Source: Bradyrhizobiaceae bacterium (GTDB lineage Bacteria > Pseudomonadota > Alphaproteobacteria > Rhizobiales > Xanthobacteraceae). From it: a stretch of 64,000 nucleotides of DNA. This document shows, piece after piece, positions 38,592 through 47,517 of the stretch. The DNA lies in contig CP078014.1 in assembly GCA_020544565.1 (NCBI GenBank), positions 2,048,016 to 2,112,015 of the forward strand, read 5' to 3'. The notes beneath the pieces are model-generated. The model saw only the letters and a program-made list of their open reading frames with translations, was not told the origin of the DNA and did no database searches. Both the position numbers and the translations under genes were made by a program. Each line of letters begins with the position of its first letter. The first letter of the stretch is position 1.

Positions 38592-39566
38592 TCAGGACAC
38601 ATCCGGTCCATAGGCCACGGCCACCATGCCGCCGGCGACATCGGCATGGCCGCGTGCGCGCCGCGCCACCACCGGGCGTTCCGCCACCACCGGCTCGATC
38701 GCCTCGACAATGCGCCAGGCATGGCGATCCGCCAGCAACGCCGTCAGCACGGCGTGGTTGAGCTTGTGGCCGCCGCGCACCGAGCGATAGAGACCGAGCA
38801 GCGGCAGGCCGGCCAGCGCCAGATCGCCGACCACGTCGAGCACCTTGTGGCGGACGCATTCGTCGGCATAGCGCAGACCCTCGGCATTCATGATGCGGGT
38901 GTCGTCGAACACCACCGAGTTCTCCAGCGACGCGCCGAGCGCATAGCCCGCGCTCCACAGTTTGTTGACGTCGGCCACGCAGCCGAAGGTGCGCGCCCGG
39001 CAGATGTCGCGGCGGAAGCTCGCCGGCTCGAGATCGAAGGCATAAGCCTGCCGGCCGATCAGCGGATTGGCGAAGGAGATTTCGAGCTCGGCACGGAAAC
39101 CGCCGGCATAGGGGCGCAACTCGCCGACCGAATCGCCCTGCACCACCCGGATCGGCTTGAGAATTTCGATGAAACGGCGGGGCGCGGCCTGCTGCACGAT
39201 CCCGGCGCGCTCAATCGCCTCGACGAAGGGGGCGGCGCTGCCGTCCATGATCGGAACTTCGGGACCATCGACCTCGATGGTGGCGTTGTCGACGCCCATG
39301 CCGCGCAGCGCGGCGAGAATGTGTTCCGCGGTGGATACCAGCGGACCGTCTTGATCGCCGAGAACCGTCGCAAGCTCGGTGGCGACGACCGCGGCCGCAA
39401 CGGCGCGAATCTCGCGTTCCGCGCCATCTGTCCCGGTACGGGTGAAAACGAAGCCGGCATTGACGTCGGCGGGTCCGAGGGTGATGGTCGCGGCCGAGCC
39501 GGAATGCACGCCAATTCCCGTCACGGTCACATGCGACCGGAGCGTCGTTTGCCGACTGGATTTCAT
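38592..39566 (-). CDS. lpxC: UDP-3-O-acyl-N-acetylglucosamine deacetylase
   Basis: LpxC catalyses the committed step of lipid A synthesis and is a zinc enzyme. In the 324-residue sequence the zinc ligands are H82 (in TAEHILAALRGMG), H240 and D244 (in RHKVLDVVGD), with E81 as general base and H267 in RGGHKLNHA as the catalytic histidine. The starting GIGVHSG motif is also present. It lies just downstream of ftsZ but is separated by a strong terminator, so it is transcribed from its own promoter in the 337-bp gap. A large hairpin in its leader (39593-39638) may matter for control. Confidence 0.96.
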   Translation of the reverse strand: MKSSRQTTLRSHVTVTGIGVHSGSAATITLGPADVNAGFVFTRTGTDGAEREIRAVAAAVVATELATVLGDQDGPLVSTAEHILAALRGMGVDNATIEVDGPEVPIMDGSAAPFVEAIERAGIVQQAAPRRFIEILKPIRVVQGDSVGELRPYAGGFRAELEISFANPLIGRQAYAFDLEPASFRRDICRARTFGCVADVNKLWSAGYALGASLENSVVFDDTRIMNAEGLRYADECVRHKVLDVVGDLALAGLPLLGLYRSVRGGHKLNHAVLTALLADRHAWRIVEAIEPVVAERPVVARRARGHADVAGGMVAVAYGPDVS

Positions 39567-39592
39567 ACCCGCAAGTCCACTGGCTTGACCTT

Positions 39593-39638
39593 ATCGAAAG
39601 GTGGGCGGCCTGTGTGGCCGACACCCTCGCCTTTCGAT
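39593..39638 (-). promoter_or_regulatory. Structured leader hairpin upstream of lpxC
   Basis: ATCGAAAGG (39593-39601) pairs perfectly with CCTTTCGAT (39630-39638). The interior GGCC/GGCC stem adds pairing. The hairpin ends 26 nt before the lpxC ATG on the minus strand. It could stabilise the message or gate translation. No known riboswitch class was recognised. Between it and the ftsZ terminator (39639-39844) I see no gene. Confidence 0.4.
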
Positions 39639-39836
39639 TCCCCAAGGTTGCGTGAATCTTAGCTCCTGCAGCACGGAGCGCCACTCACGCTTGTTTACAG
39701 ATTATTACCCCAAACCCGCCGTATTCATGCCGCCGGCCCGGCCAAATTCGCGACGCGCCCGGCGCTGTCAAGGGCACGGGGATCGCGCATTTTTCAATAT
39801 AAAAACAGTAACTTACATATCGCCTGCGATCGTTAA

Positions 39837-39875
39837 TAAAAAGCAAACGCCCCGGCCTGAAAAGCCGGGGCGTTT
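39837..39875 (-). terminator. Rho-independent terminator of ftsZ
   Basis: On the minus strand a perfect 12-bp stem (AAACGCCCCGGC at 39864-39875, GCCGGGGCGTTT at 39845-39856) with a 7-nt loop is followed by GCTTTTTATT. It lies 29 bp after the ftsZ stop and is the clearest intrinsic terminator in the window. It marks the end of the dcw transcript before lpxC. Confidence 0.93.
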
Positions 39876-39903
39876 ATTTTGTGATCGCGAATTGTAACAG
39901 ACC

Positions 39904-41667
39904 TCAGTTGGCCTGCCGCCGCAGGAAGGCCGGAATGTCGAGATGGTCCTCGCTGGTGCCCTGAGGGGCCACCGGGGCCGGACGGCCGTGGGCATCGAGG
40001 CCCTGCGGCGCGGGCGCCGGACGGCGCGCATACTCCGATACCGGATCGCCGCCATACTGTGCGGGGTTCGGCCGCTGCGGCTTGCGCTCCGGCAGCGGCG
40101 GCATCTGCGCCATGGCCGGTCCCTCGCTGCGGGCCGCGATCGGCGGCTCGCTGTCCTCGTCGCGGCGGCCGAGGCCGACATTGGCCAGGCGCTGCAGCAG
40201 CGAGATGCGGGTCTTCTGCGGATGCTCCTCGGCAGTCTCCCCGCGGGCGCGGCGGATCTGGTTCTGCGCCGGCACCGGCAGTTCGTCGAACTGCGGCATG
40301 CGCGGGGCACGCATCGGCATGCGCTCGGCCTGCTGCGGGATGAAGGCAGCCGGCGGCGGAGCCTCGTTCAGGCTCATCGGCTCCTCCTGGTCGGGGAACA
40401 GCGACGGCTTGGGCGGGATCGGACGAACGCTGACGTCGCCGTAAGCCGCCGGCTGCAACAGCTCGGGAGCCGGAGCGACCGGAGCCGCCGGCGACACCGC
40501 CTCGGCGATCGCCGCCAGCGCGGCGCGGTCGATCTGGTCGGCGCTGGCGCGCGCCGGCGCGGGCGCGGCCGCCGCCTGCTTCTGCTGCTGGGAGGCGCGC
40601 TCCTGCATGCGCTGGTTGTCGGCGCGCAGGCGGGCGGTGAGTTCGGCGAGGCGGCCTTCCGGCCCGACCGAAGCGGCCGGCGTCGGCAGGGCAGCGCGGG
40701 CGACGGCGTCGATGCCGGTGGCGACCACCGAGACGCGGATGACGCCATCGAGGCTCTCGTCGAAGGTCGCGCCGACGATGATGTTGGCGTCGTTGTCGAC
40801 CTCCTCGCGGATGCGGGTCGCGGCTTCATCGACCTCGAACAGGGTCAGGTCCTTGCCGCCGGTGATGGAGATCAGCAGGCCGCGCGCGCCCTTCATCGAG
40901 GAATCGTCGATCAGCGGGTTGGCGATCGCGGCTTCGGCGGCGGCCAGCGCGCGCTTCTCGCCGGTCGATTCGCCGGTGCCCATCATCGCCTTGCCCATCT
41001 CCTTCATCACCGCGCGGACGTCGGCGAAATCGAGGTTGATGAGACCTTCCTTGACCATCAGGTCGGTGATGCAGGCGACGCCGGAATACAGCACCTGGTC
41101 GGCCATCGCGAAGGCGTCGGCGAAGGTGGTCTTCTCGTTGGCGACCCGGAACAGGTTCTGGTTCGGGATGATCAGCAGCGTATCGACCACCTTCTGAAGC
41201 TCGGTGATGCCGGCCTCGGCGGTGCGCATGCGGCGCTGGCCCTCGAAGTGGAACGGCTTGGTGACCACGCCGACGGTGAGGATGCCCATGTCGCGCGCGG
41301 TGGCGGCGATCACGGGGGCCGCGCCGGTGCCGGTGCCGCCGCCCATGCCGGCGGTGACGAACACCATGTTGGCGCCGCTGAGATGATCCTTGATCTCGTC
41401 GATGACTTCCTGCGCCGCCGCCGCGCCGACATCAGGCTGCGAGCCCGCGCCGAGGCCCTGGGTGACCTGGGTGCCCATCTGCACGATGCGCTCGGCCTTC
41501 GACATGGTCAGGGCCTGCGCGTCGGTATTGGCGACGACGAAATCGACGCCTTCAAGACCGGCGGTGATCATGTTGTTGACGGCGTTGCCGCCCGCGCCGC
41601 CGACGCCGAACACGGTAATGCGCGGCCTCAGCTCGCGAACATCAGGGGGAGTGAGATTGATGGTCAT
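39904..41667 (-). CDS. ftsZ: Cell division protein FtsZ with long C-terminal linker
   Basis: FtsZ is the tubulin-like GTPase that forms the division ring. In the 587-residue protein, [15 protein letters not shown] starts the GTP-binding domain and the tubulin signature GGGTGTG is at 109-115. The T7 loop DFADVRAVM follows. Residues from about 320 to 570 form a very long, Pro/Ala/Gln-rich linker. The extreme C-terminus [15 protein letters not shown] is the conserved peptide that binds FtsA and other partners. E. coli FtsZ has 383 residues; long linkers are typical of alphaproteobacteria. It follows ftsA by 87 bp and ends at a strong terminator. Confidence 0.97.
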   Translation of the reverse strand: MTINLTPPDVRELRPRITVFGVGGAGGNAVNNMITAGLEGVDFVVANTDAQALTMSKAERIVQMGTQVTQGLGAGSQPDVGAAAAQEVIDEIKDHLSGANMVFVTAGMGGGTGTGAAPVIAATARDMGILTVGVVTKPFHFEGQRRMRTAEAGITELQKVVDTLLIIPNQNLFRVANEKTTFADAFAMADQVLYSGVACITDLMVKEGLINLDFADVRAVMKEMGKAMMGTGESTGEKRALAAAEAAIANPLIDDSSMKGARGLLISITGGKDLTLFEVDEAATRIREEVDNDANIIVGATFDESLDGVIRVSVVATGIDAVARAALPTPAASVGPEGRLAELTARLRADNQRMQERASQQQKQAAAAPAPARASADQIDRAALAAIAEAVSPAAPVAPAPELLQPAAYGDVSVRPIPPKPSLFPDQEEPMSLNEAPPPAAFIPQQAERMPMRAPRMPQFDELPVPAQNQIRRARGETAEEHPQKTRISLLQRLANVGLGRRDEDSEPPIAARSEGPAMAQMPPLPERKPQRPNPAQYGGDPVSEYARRPAPAPQGLDAHGRPAPVAPQGTSEDHLDIPAFLRRQAN

Positions 41668-41754
41668 GGTTGCCTCTCGATTACGCGGGCGCGTGGGGGC
41701 TTGGGCTGCTCGCCGAAGCAGTTGATGGAATGGTCCGATCCGGTGTTGAGATCA

Positions 41755-43077
41755 TCAGAAGCCCTCCCGGAGCCATCGTCCGACCTTTCCGAAATAGCCG
41801 TGGGTCCCTGTCATGGGGTGCCGCGTATGCCGCGGTTCGACGTGTTCAAGATGGGCGAATTGCGGATAGACCAGCAGGCCCGTGGGCACCGCGAAGGATG
41901 CGCTCTTGGCCTCGTTGGGCAGGCGGCCGAAGCCGAGCGGCCGTCCGATCCGGACCGGCCGGCCGAGGATGCGGCCGGCAAGCTCGGGGATTCCCGTGAG
42001 CTGCGAGGCTCCGCCGGTCAGCACCACTCGCGCCCGCGGATCTGCCGCAAAGGGGGAATCCGCGAGCCGGTCGCGCACCATCTCGAAAGTCTCCTCAACC
42101 CGCTGGCGGACGATGTTCGCGATCGTCGCGCGGGAGACGATCTGCGGCGCATCGCGCTCGTGATCGTCCGCCGTCGGCACGCTCATCAGTTCGCGCGCGT
42201 CCGAGCCCCCCGTCAGCACCGTGCCATATAACGTCTTGATTCGCTCGGCATCCGCAATGCAGGCGCCGAGGCCGCGCGCCAGATCCATGGTGACGTGATG
42301 GCCGCCGAGCGCGAAGCCGCTCGCATGCACGCACTGGCCGGCGGAATAGGTCGAGATCGTCGTGGTGCCCGCGCCCATTTCGACGACGGCGGCACCGAGA
42401 TCGAGTTCGTCGTCGGTCAGCACCGACAGCCCGGCCGCATAAGGCCCCGCCGCCATTGCCTCGACGTTGAGATGGCAGCGCTCCACCACCAGCATAAGGT
42501 TCTTGGCCGCGGTCGCATCGGTCGTGACCACGTTCATGTCGATGCCGAACTGCCGCGCCACCATGCCGGAGGGATCGCGCACGCCCTTGACGCCGTCGAG
42601 CGAGTAGCCGACCGGCAGCGCATGGAGCACGGTGCGCCCTTGCGGGGTGGCGTGATACATGCCGGCGCTGACCACGCGGCTCATGTCGGCGGGGGTGACC
42701 GCGCCGCCGCGCAATTCCGATGAGGCTTCGATCAGTTCGCCCTTGAGGCGGCCCGCCGACACCGACAACAGCACCGATTCGACGCGCACCTTGGCCATGC
42801 GCTCGGCCAGCGCCACCGCCTGACGCACCGCCTGTTCGCACTCGTTGAGATTGACCACCGCGCCGGCCTTGACGCCGCGCGACTGGATATGGCTGAGCCC
42901 GATCAGTTCGACCGCATGGGTGCGCCCGCGCAGCGTCTCGCCCGGCGGGCGCGGCTTCAGCCGCGCGATCAGGCAGGCGATCTTGCTCGTGCCGATGTCG
43001 AGCGCCGCCACCAGCGCCGTCTTGTTCGCCGGCATCTGGCGGGTTTTCGGGGTCTGCACGCCATCGAGACCGGTCAT
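41755..43077 (-). CDS. ftsA: Cell division protein FtsA
   Basis: FtsA is an actin-like ATPase that tethers FtsZ to the membrane. The 440-residue product shows VAALDIGTSKIACLIA (phosphate 1), VVEMGAGTTTISTY (phosphate 2), the adenosine motif LTGGASQLTG, and a C-terminal amphipathic helix, GKVGRWLREGF, that serves as the membrane anchor. The start at 43077 overlaps the ftsQ stop through ATGA (43074-43077), so ftsQ and ftsA are translationally coupled. A second in-frame ATG 14 codons later (MPANKTALVA) is also possible. The open frame extends upstream through ftsQ, but that is a shadow. Confidence 0.96.
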   Translation of the reverse strand: MTGLDGVQTPKTRQMPANKTALVAALDIGTSKIACLIARLKPRPPGETLRGRTHAVELIGLSHIQSRGVKAGAVVNLNECEQAVRQAVALAERMAKVRVESVLLSVSAGRLKGELIEASSELRGGAVTPADMSRVVSAGMYHATPQGRTVLHALPVGYSLDGVKGVRDPSGMVARQFGIDMNVVTTDATAAKNLMLVVERCHLNVEAMAAGPYAAGLSVLTDDELDLGAAVVEMGAGTTTISTYSAGQCVHASGFALGGHHVTMDLARGLGACIADAERIKTLYGTVLTGGSDARELMSVPTADDHERDAPQIVSRATIANIVRQRVEETFEMVRDRLADSPFAADPRARVVLTGGASQLTGIPELAGRILGRPVRIGRPLGFGRLPNEAKSASFAVPTGLLVYPQFAHLEHVEPRHTRHPMTGTHGYFGKVGRWLREGF

Positions 43078-44033
43078 GCGCTGCCAGCCTTCTTCGGTTT
43101 CTTGTCTTTGAGCAGTTCGTCGCGCGCCTTCGCCGCCGTTTCCGACAGCCGCACCGTCAGCCGGTCCGGCAGCCGCATGTCGATGGCGGTGATGTCGCGG
43201 GAGAACAGGCCGGTTTCCTTGTCCATCTTCGACAGGGTCGCCAGCGCCTTCTCCACGTCGGTCTCGGGCAGCCGGACGTCGATGCCGTCGGCCAGGCGCA
43301 GATTCCAGCGCCGCTCGCCGACGAACACCACCGCCTTCACGGCGGAGCGGACCTGCGGATAGCGCGCCAGCAGGTTGAGGAAATCCTTGGCGCGGGTTTC
43401 GGCGCCCTTGCCGACCACCAGCGGCAGCGTCACGAACCGCCGCGCCACGTAGGGCTCCAGCACCGTGCCATCTTCCGCGATCACGGAGACGCGGCCGTTC
43501 TCCTGCCACAGCGCATAGGGCGCGCGCTCGGTGATGTCGATCTGCAGCCGGCCCGGATAGAGCTTCTGCACGGTGGCGTCGGCGATCCACGGATCGGCCT
43601 TGAGCTTGTCGCGCGCCGCCGCGGCATTGAGGAAGAGCAGCGACGAGCGGCCGTTGACGCCGCCGATGGCGAGCACTTCGTCCTGAGTGAGCTGCTTGCG
43701 GCCGGAAATCGCCACGCTGGTGATGCGGAAGCCGACCGAATTGGCGGCGGCGTTGCGCGCGTCGCTCAGCGCGCCGAGCACGTCGTCGCTATGGCCGCCC
43801 TTGACGACGCCGAACACCGCGGCGCCCATCAGCAGAACGACCGTCGCCGCCAGGCCAAAGCCGCGCGGGCGGCGGCGCTCCAGCCAGACGATCCAGCGAT
43901 GCGCGGCGGCATTGTGATAGGCGGAACCGGAAAAAACACGGCGGAACAGGCCGGACGCAGCCGCGCGCGGTCCCGGACCCGCTTGGGGTCCCGTCCGTCC
44001 TAGCGACCGAGGGAGGCGTGCTCCACCGTCCAT
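43074..44033 (-). CDS. ftsQ: Cell division protein FtsQ
   Basis: FtsQ is a bitopic protein that scaffolds the divisome with FtsL and FtsB. The 319-residue chain has a cytoplasmic N-terminus of about 55 residues with Gly/Pro/Arg-rich sequence, a transmembrane helix (GFGLAATVVLLMGAAVFGVV) and a periplasmic POTRA domain starting FRITSVAISGRKQLTQDEVL, followed by the beta domain with ITERAPYALWQENG. Its stop overlaps ftsA. The 234-bp gap to ddl upstream contains a GTTAACCAT half-site and no gene, and it is the likely site of the ftsQA promoter. Confidence 0.93.
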   Translation of the reverse strand: MDGGARLPRSLGRTGPQAGPGPRAAASGLFRRVFSGSAYHNAAAHRWIVWLERRRPRGFGLAATVVLLMGAAVFGVVKGGHSDDVLGALSDARNAAANSVGFRITSVAISGRKQLTQDEVLAIGGVNGRSSLLFLNAAAARDKLKADPWIADATVQKLYPGRLQIDITERAPYALWQENGRVSVIAEDGTVLEPYVARRFVTLPLVVGKGAETRAKDFLNLLARYPQVRSAVKAVVFVGERRWNLRLADGIDVRLPETDVEKALATLSKMDKETGLFSRDITAIDMRLPDRLTVRLSETAAKARDELLKDKKPKKAGSA

Positions 44034-44117
44034 TGCACCAGCTCGTCAAATGTTGAGGCCGCCACGGACATCCGCGCGACTCACGTTGCGGCGGCCAAGC
44101 GCCCGTGCGCCGCCGGC

Positions 44118-44126
44118 GTTAACCAT
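44118..44126. promoter_or_regulatory. CtrA-type half-site (GTTAACCAT) upstream of ftsQ
   Basis: GTTAACCAT at 44118-44126 matches the TTAACCAT half-site seen at CtrA-controlled promoters, about 90 bp before the ftsQ start. The second half (TTAA after 7 bases) is not present, so binding would be weak. In Caulobacter, ftsQA is a known CtrA target. The rest of this gap (44034-44267) shows no gene. Confidence 0.3.
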
Positions 44127-44267
44127 CGGACGTCCTGGTAAACAAAGGGTAAAAGTGACCCGGCCCGGAGAGAATTTGGCGCGCCGGAGAAAGGGGTTGC
44201 GCCGCGATCCGTCGCATTTGACGGAACGGCGGCCGCCTCGGCGCAAGCGCGGACCTGCCGCCGGGCC

Positions 44268-45257
44268 TCAGGTCCGGGCGCGGCGCTCCGCCAACGCGAT
44301 CTGGTCGTGGAGGAAATCGACGAAGGCGATGCCCTGCGCCTTCAGCGCCTTCGGATACAGCGACGCCGCGGTGAGGCCGGGCAGCGTGTTGGTTTCGAGA
44401 TAGACCGGGCCGCCATCGGCGACGATGAAATCCGAGCGCGAATAGCCGCGGCACGACAGCGCGCGATGCGCCCTCAGCGCCTGCTCCATGATCAGCGCGT
44501 TGACCTGCGGCGCAAAGCGCGCCGGGCAGATTTCCTGCGTCGAGGCGGCGAGATACTTGGCCTCGTAATCGAAGCCGCCCGCCGCGGGAATGATCTCGAC
44601 CGGCGGCAGCGCGATCACCGCGCCATCGGATTTTTCCAGCACGCCGCAGGTGGCCTCGACCCCGGTGACGAAAGGCTCGATCAGATAATCCTCGGTCGCC
44701 GCGGCGTTGCGCACCGCGACCAGATCCTGCGCCGCATTGACGAAGATCAGACCGTAGCTCGATCCGTCGCGCGCCGGCTTGGCGATCAGCTTGCCGTAGG
44801 TCGCCAGCGCCGCCTCGGCATCCGCAAGGTCGATGCCCGACGGCGAGGTCACCCCGGCATAGGCCGCGAAGCGCTTGGCCGCGACCTTGTCGAACGCGAG
44901 ATGCGACGCCGCCGAGCCCGAGCCGGTGAACGGCACGCCGCGCGCCTCGCACATCGCCTGCAATTCGCCGTTCTCGGCGATGCCGCCGTGCAGCCCGAGC
45001 ACCAGCAGGCGGCCGTCGTCGCGGGCGAGATCGAGCGCCTCGGCGATGCCGCCGATCGCCGCCGCGCCCGGCTGAAACGGGGTCTCGAACGGCTTGGCGT
45101 GTTCCAGCAAGGTCTTCGACTGCACCGGATAGACGGCATTGTCGACGTTCCAGAACCACAGTTCGGCTTCCGGCAACGCCCGGTGCAGCGCCTGCGCGCT
45201 CGCCACCGACACCAGCCGCTCCTTGCTGGTGCCGCCGAACAGGATGGTGATCTTCAT
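44268..45257 (-). CDS. ddl: D-alanine-D-alanine ligase
   Basis: Ddl joins two D-alanines for the peptidoglycan stem peptide and is an ATP-grasp enzyme. The 329-residue product begins MKITILFGGTSKERLVSVAS (the Glu aligns with the active-site Glu15 of E. coli DdlB). It continues with GLHGGIAENGELQAMCEARG, IAKPARDGSSYG, DYEAKYLAASTQEICPA and YLETNTLPGLTAASLYPKA, whose Glu and Asn bind magnesium. GGAG precedes the ATG at 45257; an upstream in-frame start at 45290 is less good. It fits its expected place between murB and ftsQ, though murB is now separated by a plus-strand gene. Confidence 0.92.
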   Translation of the reverse strand: MKITILFGGTSKERLVSVASAQALHRALPEAELWFWNVDNAVYPVQSKTLLEHAKPFETPFQPGAAAIGGIAEALDLARDDGRLLVLGLHGGIAENGELQAMCEARGVPFTGSGSAASHLAFDKVAAKRFAAYAGVTSPSGIDLADAEAALATYGKLIAKPARDGSSYGLIFVNAAQDLVAVRNAAATEDYLIEPFVTGVEATCGVLEKSDGAVIALPPVEIIPAAGGFDYEAKYLAASTQEICPARFAPQVNALIMEQALRAHRALSCRGYSRSDFIVADGGPVYLETNTLPGLTAASLYPKALKAQGIAFVDFLHDQIALAERRART

Positions 45258-45401
45258 GCCGCGCTCCGCCCGGTCCGCTTGATACCCCATGGCAGCTACC
45301 TACGCTGATTTGCGGTAGGCTCCAAGAGCGGCAAACTCGACAATCGAGGTGCTCGAAACGAAAATATGCGACACATCGCGGCGACTTGAACGAGGCCCAC
45401 C

Positions 45402-46175
45402 ATGATCAGAACCTGGCTGGATCTGTCCGCCCCCGGCATCTTCGCCGTGCTCTGCGTGCTCTATTTCGGCGTGGCGCTGCTGCTGACCGTCGTGGTGTTT
45501 CATTCGCCGCTCACGGGCTTCATGCGATCGCTCAACGGTATCGTTGCGCCCTTTTTCGGCTCGGTCGCGGTGCTGTTTGCGCTGCTGACCGGGTTCCTCG
45601 CCGCCGATGTCAGCGACAGAAGCCGGCAGGCCGTGCGCGCGATTCAGGCCGAGGCCGGGGAATTGCGCAATGTCTATATGCTCAGCGTGGCGTCGGCCCC
45701 GGACATGAGCCCCATTCGCACCAGGTGGAAGACTTACGTGGACCTGGTCGTGTCCCAGGAATGGCCGGCGATGGCGCAAGGCCATCTGTCCCCGCAGACC
45801 TACGCCGCTTACGACGATCTGCTCAAGGAAGTGAGCAATCCCGCCATCGGCAAAAGCGCGGGACAGGCCGTCAGCACTGCGCTTCTGGGCGCGGCGGTGC
45901 GTGTCGGCACCGCGCGCAGCGAGCGCCTTGCCCTGTCGTCGGATGCCACCAGCGATCTGAAATGGGTCGTCGTCATCGTGCTCGGCATCTTCACCCAGAT
46001 CGCGATCGCGCTGGTCCATCTGGAACGCCAGCGCGCTTTCGTCGCGACGCTGGTGGTGTTCTCCAGCGCCGCGATCGTGGCGCTCGGCATCATCGCGCTG
46101 CAGGAATATCCGTTCTACGGCCCGCTGCAGATTTCACCGGGGCCGATCGCAGCACTGCGATCGCTGGGAGAGTGA
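45402..46175 (+). CDS. DUF4239-like membrane protein inserted in the dcw cluster
   Basis: The 257-residue protein has two N-terminal membrane segments (FAVLCVLYFGVALLLTVVVF and a second near residues 45-65, FFGSVAVLFALLTGFLAADV), a soluble middle of about 110 residues, and two C-terminal segments (LKWVVVIVLGIFTQIAIALV; FVATLVVFSSAAIVALGIIA). The pattern, with AADVSDRSRQAVRAIQAEAG after helix 2, resembles the bestrophin-like DUF4239 family. Its function is unknown. It is transcribed against the surrounding mur/fts genes, between ddl and murB, so it is probably a later insertion; codon use is similar to its neighbours. Confidence 0.75.
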   Translation: MIRTWLDLSAPGIFAVLCVLYFGVALLLTVVVFHSPLTGFMRSLNGIVAPFFGSVAVLFALLTGFLAADVSDRSRQAVRAIQAEAGELRNVYMLSVASAPDMSPIRTRWKTYVDLVVSQEWPAMAQGHLSPQTYAAYDDLLKEVSNPAIGKSAGQAVSTALLGAAVRVGTARSERLALSSDATSDLKWVVVIVLGIFTQIAIALVHLERQRAFVATLVVFSSAAIVALGIIALQEYPFYGPLQISPGPIAALRSLGE

Positions 46176-46190
46176 GGCCGGCGCGCCGTT

Positions 46191-47114
46191 TCAGTGCGAC
46201 GGGATCCCGATCCGCTTGATTTCCCATTGCAGCTCGATGCCGGAATTGTCCTTGACCCGCGCCCGTACGGTCTCGCCCAGCGTCTCGATGTCGTGGGCAG
46301 TCGCATCGCCGGTGTTGATGAGGAAATTGCAGTGCATTTCCGACACCTGCGCGCCGCCGACCTTGAGACCGCGGCAGCCGGCGGCATCGATCAGCTTCCA
46401 CGAACTGTGTCCCGGCGGATTCTTGAAGGTGGAGCCGCCGGTCTTCTCGCGGATCGGCTGCGCGCGCTCGCGATGGGCCTGCACCTCGGCCATCCGCGCC
46501 CGGATGGTCTCCGCATCGGCCGGCACGCCGCGATAGAGCGCGGAGGTGAAGATCACGGAGGTGTCCACGCCGCAATTGCGATAGACGAATTTCATCTCGG
46601 CGTTGGAGAAGGCGACGCGCGCGCCGGCGCGGGTGACGCCCCTCGCCTCCACCAGCACGTCCTTGGTCTCGCCGCCATTGGCGCCGGCGTTCATGCGCAG
46701 CGCGCCGCCGATCGAGCCGGGAATACCGAAATAGAATTCGAGCCCGGAGAGATTGGCCGCGGCCGCCGCTTCCGCCACGCGCTTGTCGAGGGCGGCGGTG
46801 CCGGCGCGCACCGTGTCGCCCGCGACCTCGATCGCGCCGAAACCGCGCGGCGACAGGCGGATCACCACGCCCGGCACGCCACCGTCGCGCACGATCAGGT
46901 TGGAGCCGACGCCGATGGTGTAAACGGCAATCTCGCTTGGCAGCTTCGACAGGAAATAGGCCAGATCGTCTTCGTCGGCCGGCGTGAACAGCACCTGCGC
47001 CGGACCGCCGACGCGAAACCACGTCAGCGGGCCGAGCGGCTCATTGGCGAGCAGACGCCCGCGCAGATCGGGCATTGCGGATTTCAGCGATGCAGAAATA
47101 TCGGGAAATGTCAT
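46191..47114 (-). CDS. murB: UDP-N-acetylenolpyruvoylglucosamine reductase
   Basis: MurB reduces UDP-GlcNAc-enolpyruvate to UDP-MurNAc with NADPH and bound FAD. The 307-residue type IIb-like protein has [20 protein letters not shown], the FAD motif [35 protein letters not shown], and the catalytic serine in GGSTFKNP. The final QWEIKRIG holds the conserved Glu. Its start codon is 7 bp from a repeat arm (47121 onward), with GAGG at the boundary as ribosome-binding site. The inserted nuclease element separates it from murC, so its transcription may depend on read-through. Confidence 0.95.
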   Translation of the reverse strand: MTFPDISASLKSAMPDLRGRLLANEPLGPLTWFRVGGPAQVLFTPADEDDLAYFLSKLPSEIAVYTIGVGSNLIVRDGGVPGVVIRLSPRGFGAIEVAGDTVRAGTAALDKRVAEAAAAANLSGLEFYFGIPGSIGGALRMNAGANGGETKDVLVEARGVTRAGARVAFSNAEMKFVYRNCGVDTSVIFTSALYRGVPADAETIRARMAEVQAHRERAQPIREKTGGSTFKNPPGHSSWKLIDAAGCRGLKVGGAQVSEMHCNFLINTGDATAHDIETLGETVRARVKDNSGIELQWEIKRIGIPSH

Positions 47115-47120
47115 TTGACC

Positions 47121-47497
47121 TCGTCATGGCCGGGCTTGTCCCGGCCATCCACGTCTTTCATTATTGCCCCATGGCAGGCGGATATGTCTACTTTCTGACC
47201 AACAAACCAAACGGGATCCTGTATGTCGGTGTAACGAATGATCTTGTTCGCCGCATCCACGAGCATCGCTCAGGAGAGGTCGAAGGCTTTACCCGCCGAT
47301 ATGGATTGAAGCGCCTCGTCTATTTCGAAAGATTCGACGATATCCGCGACGCTCTTCAACGCGAACACAATATCAAGCATTGGTCCCGTTCCTGGAAAGT
47401 CAGAAAGATAGCCATCGACAATCCCGATTGGAACGATCTCTACGAAACACTTTTATAGCCAAGACGTGGATGGCCGGGACAAGCCCGGCCATGACGA
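47121..47497. mobile_element. REP-like inverted-repeat element carrying a GIY-YIG nuclease gene
   Basis: The 377-bp unit is bounded by a perfect 37-bp inverted repeat: left arm 47121-47157, right arm 47461-47497. Each arm is itself a hairpin, GGCCGGG-CTTGT-CCCGGCC in the left arm. The right arm begins two bases after the nuclease stop codon. It sits between murB and murC, 7 bp from the murB start. The same arms occur without a gene at 51464-51552. Mobility is inferred from structure; target duplications are not evident. Confidence 0.65.
47171..47458 (+). CDS. Single-domain GIY-YIG nuclease
   Basis: The 95-residue product is almost only the GIY-YIG domain: GGYVYFLTNKPNGILYVGVT gives the two signature strands, NDLVRRIHEH holds the catalytic Arg, and ALQREHNIKHWSR holds the metal-binding Glu. 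All key residues appear present, so it should be an active nuclease of the UPF0213/YhbQ-like group, whose targets are largely unknown. An in-frame upstream ATG within the repeat arm (47125) would add the peptide MAGLVPAIHV; the ATG at 47171 begins the conserved domain. Base composition is clearly lower in GC than in the flanking mur genes, suggesting foreign origin. Confidence 0.85.
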   Translation: MAGGYVYFLTNKPNGILYVGVTNDLVRRIHEHRSGEVEGFTRRYGLKRLVYFERFDDIRDALQREHNIKHWSRSWKVRKIAIDNPDWNDLYETLL

Positions 47498-47517
47498 TCA
47501 AACTTTGCACTGGTCTC

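Noticed and set aside
39943-42231. 762-codon open frame antisense to ftsZ and ftsA
   Set aside because: It spans two conserved genes on the other strand and has the Arg/His/Ala composition typical of GC-rich antisense frames.
44034-44267. Possible small gene between ftsQ and ddl
   Set aside because: No frame with a start, ribosome-binding site and plausible product was found; treated as a promoter region.
47075-47170. Extended N-terminus of the GIY-YIG protein
   Set aside because: The extra 32 codons overlap the murB start and the repeat arm, and they are not part of the conserved domain.
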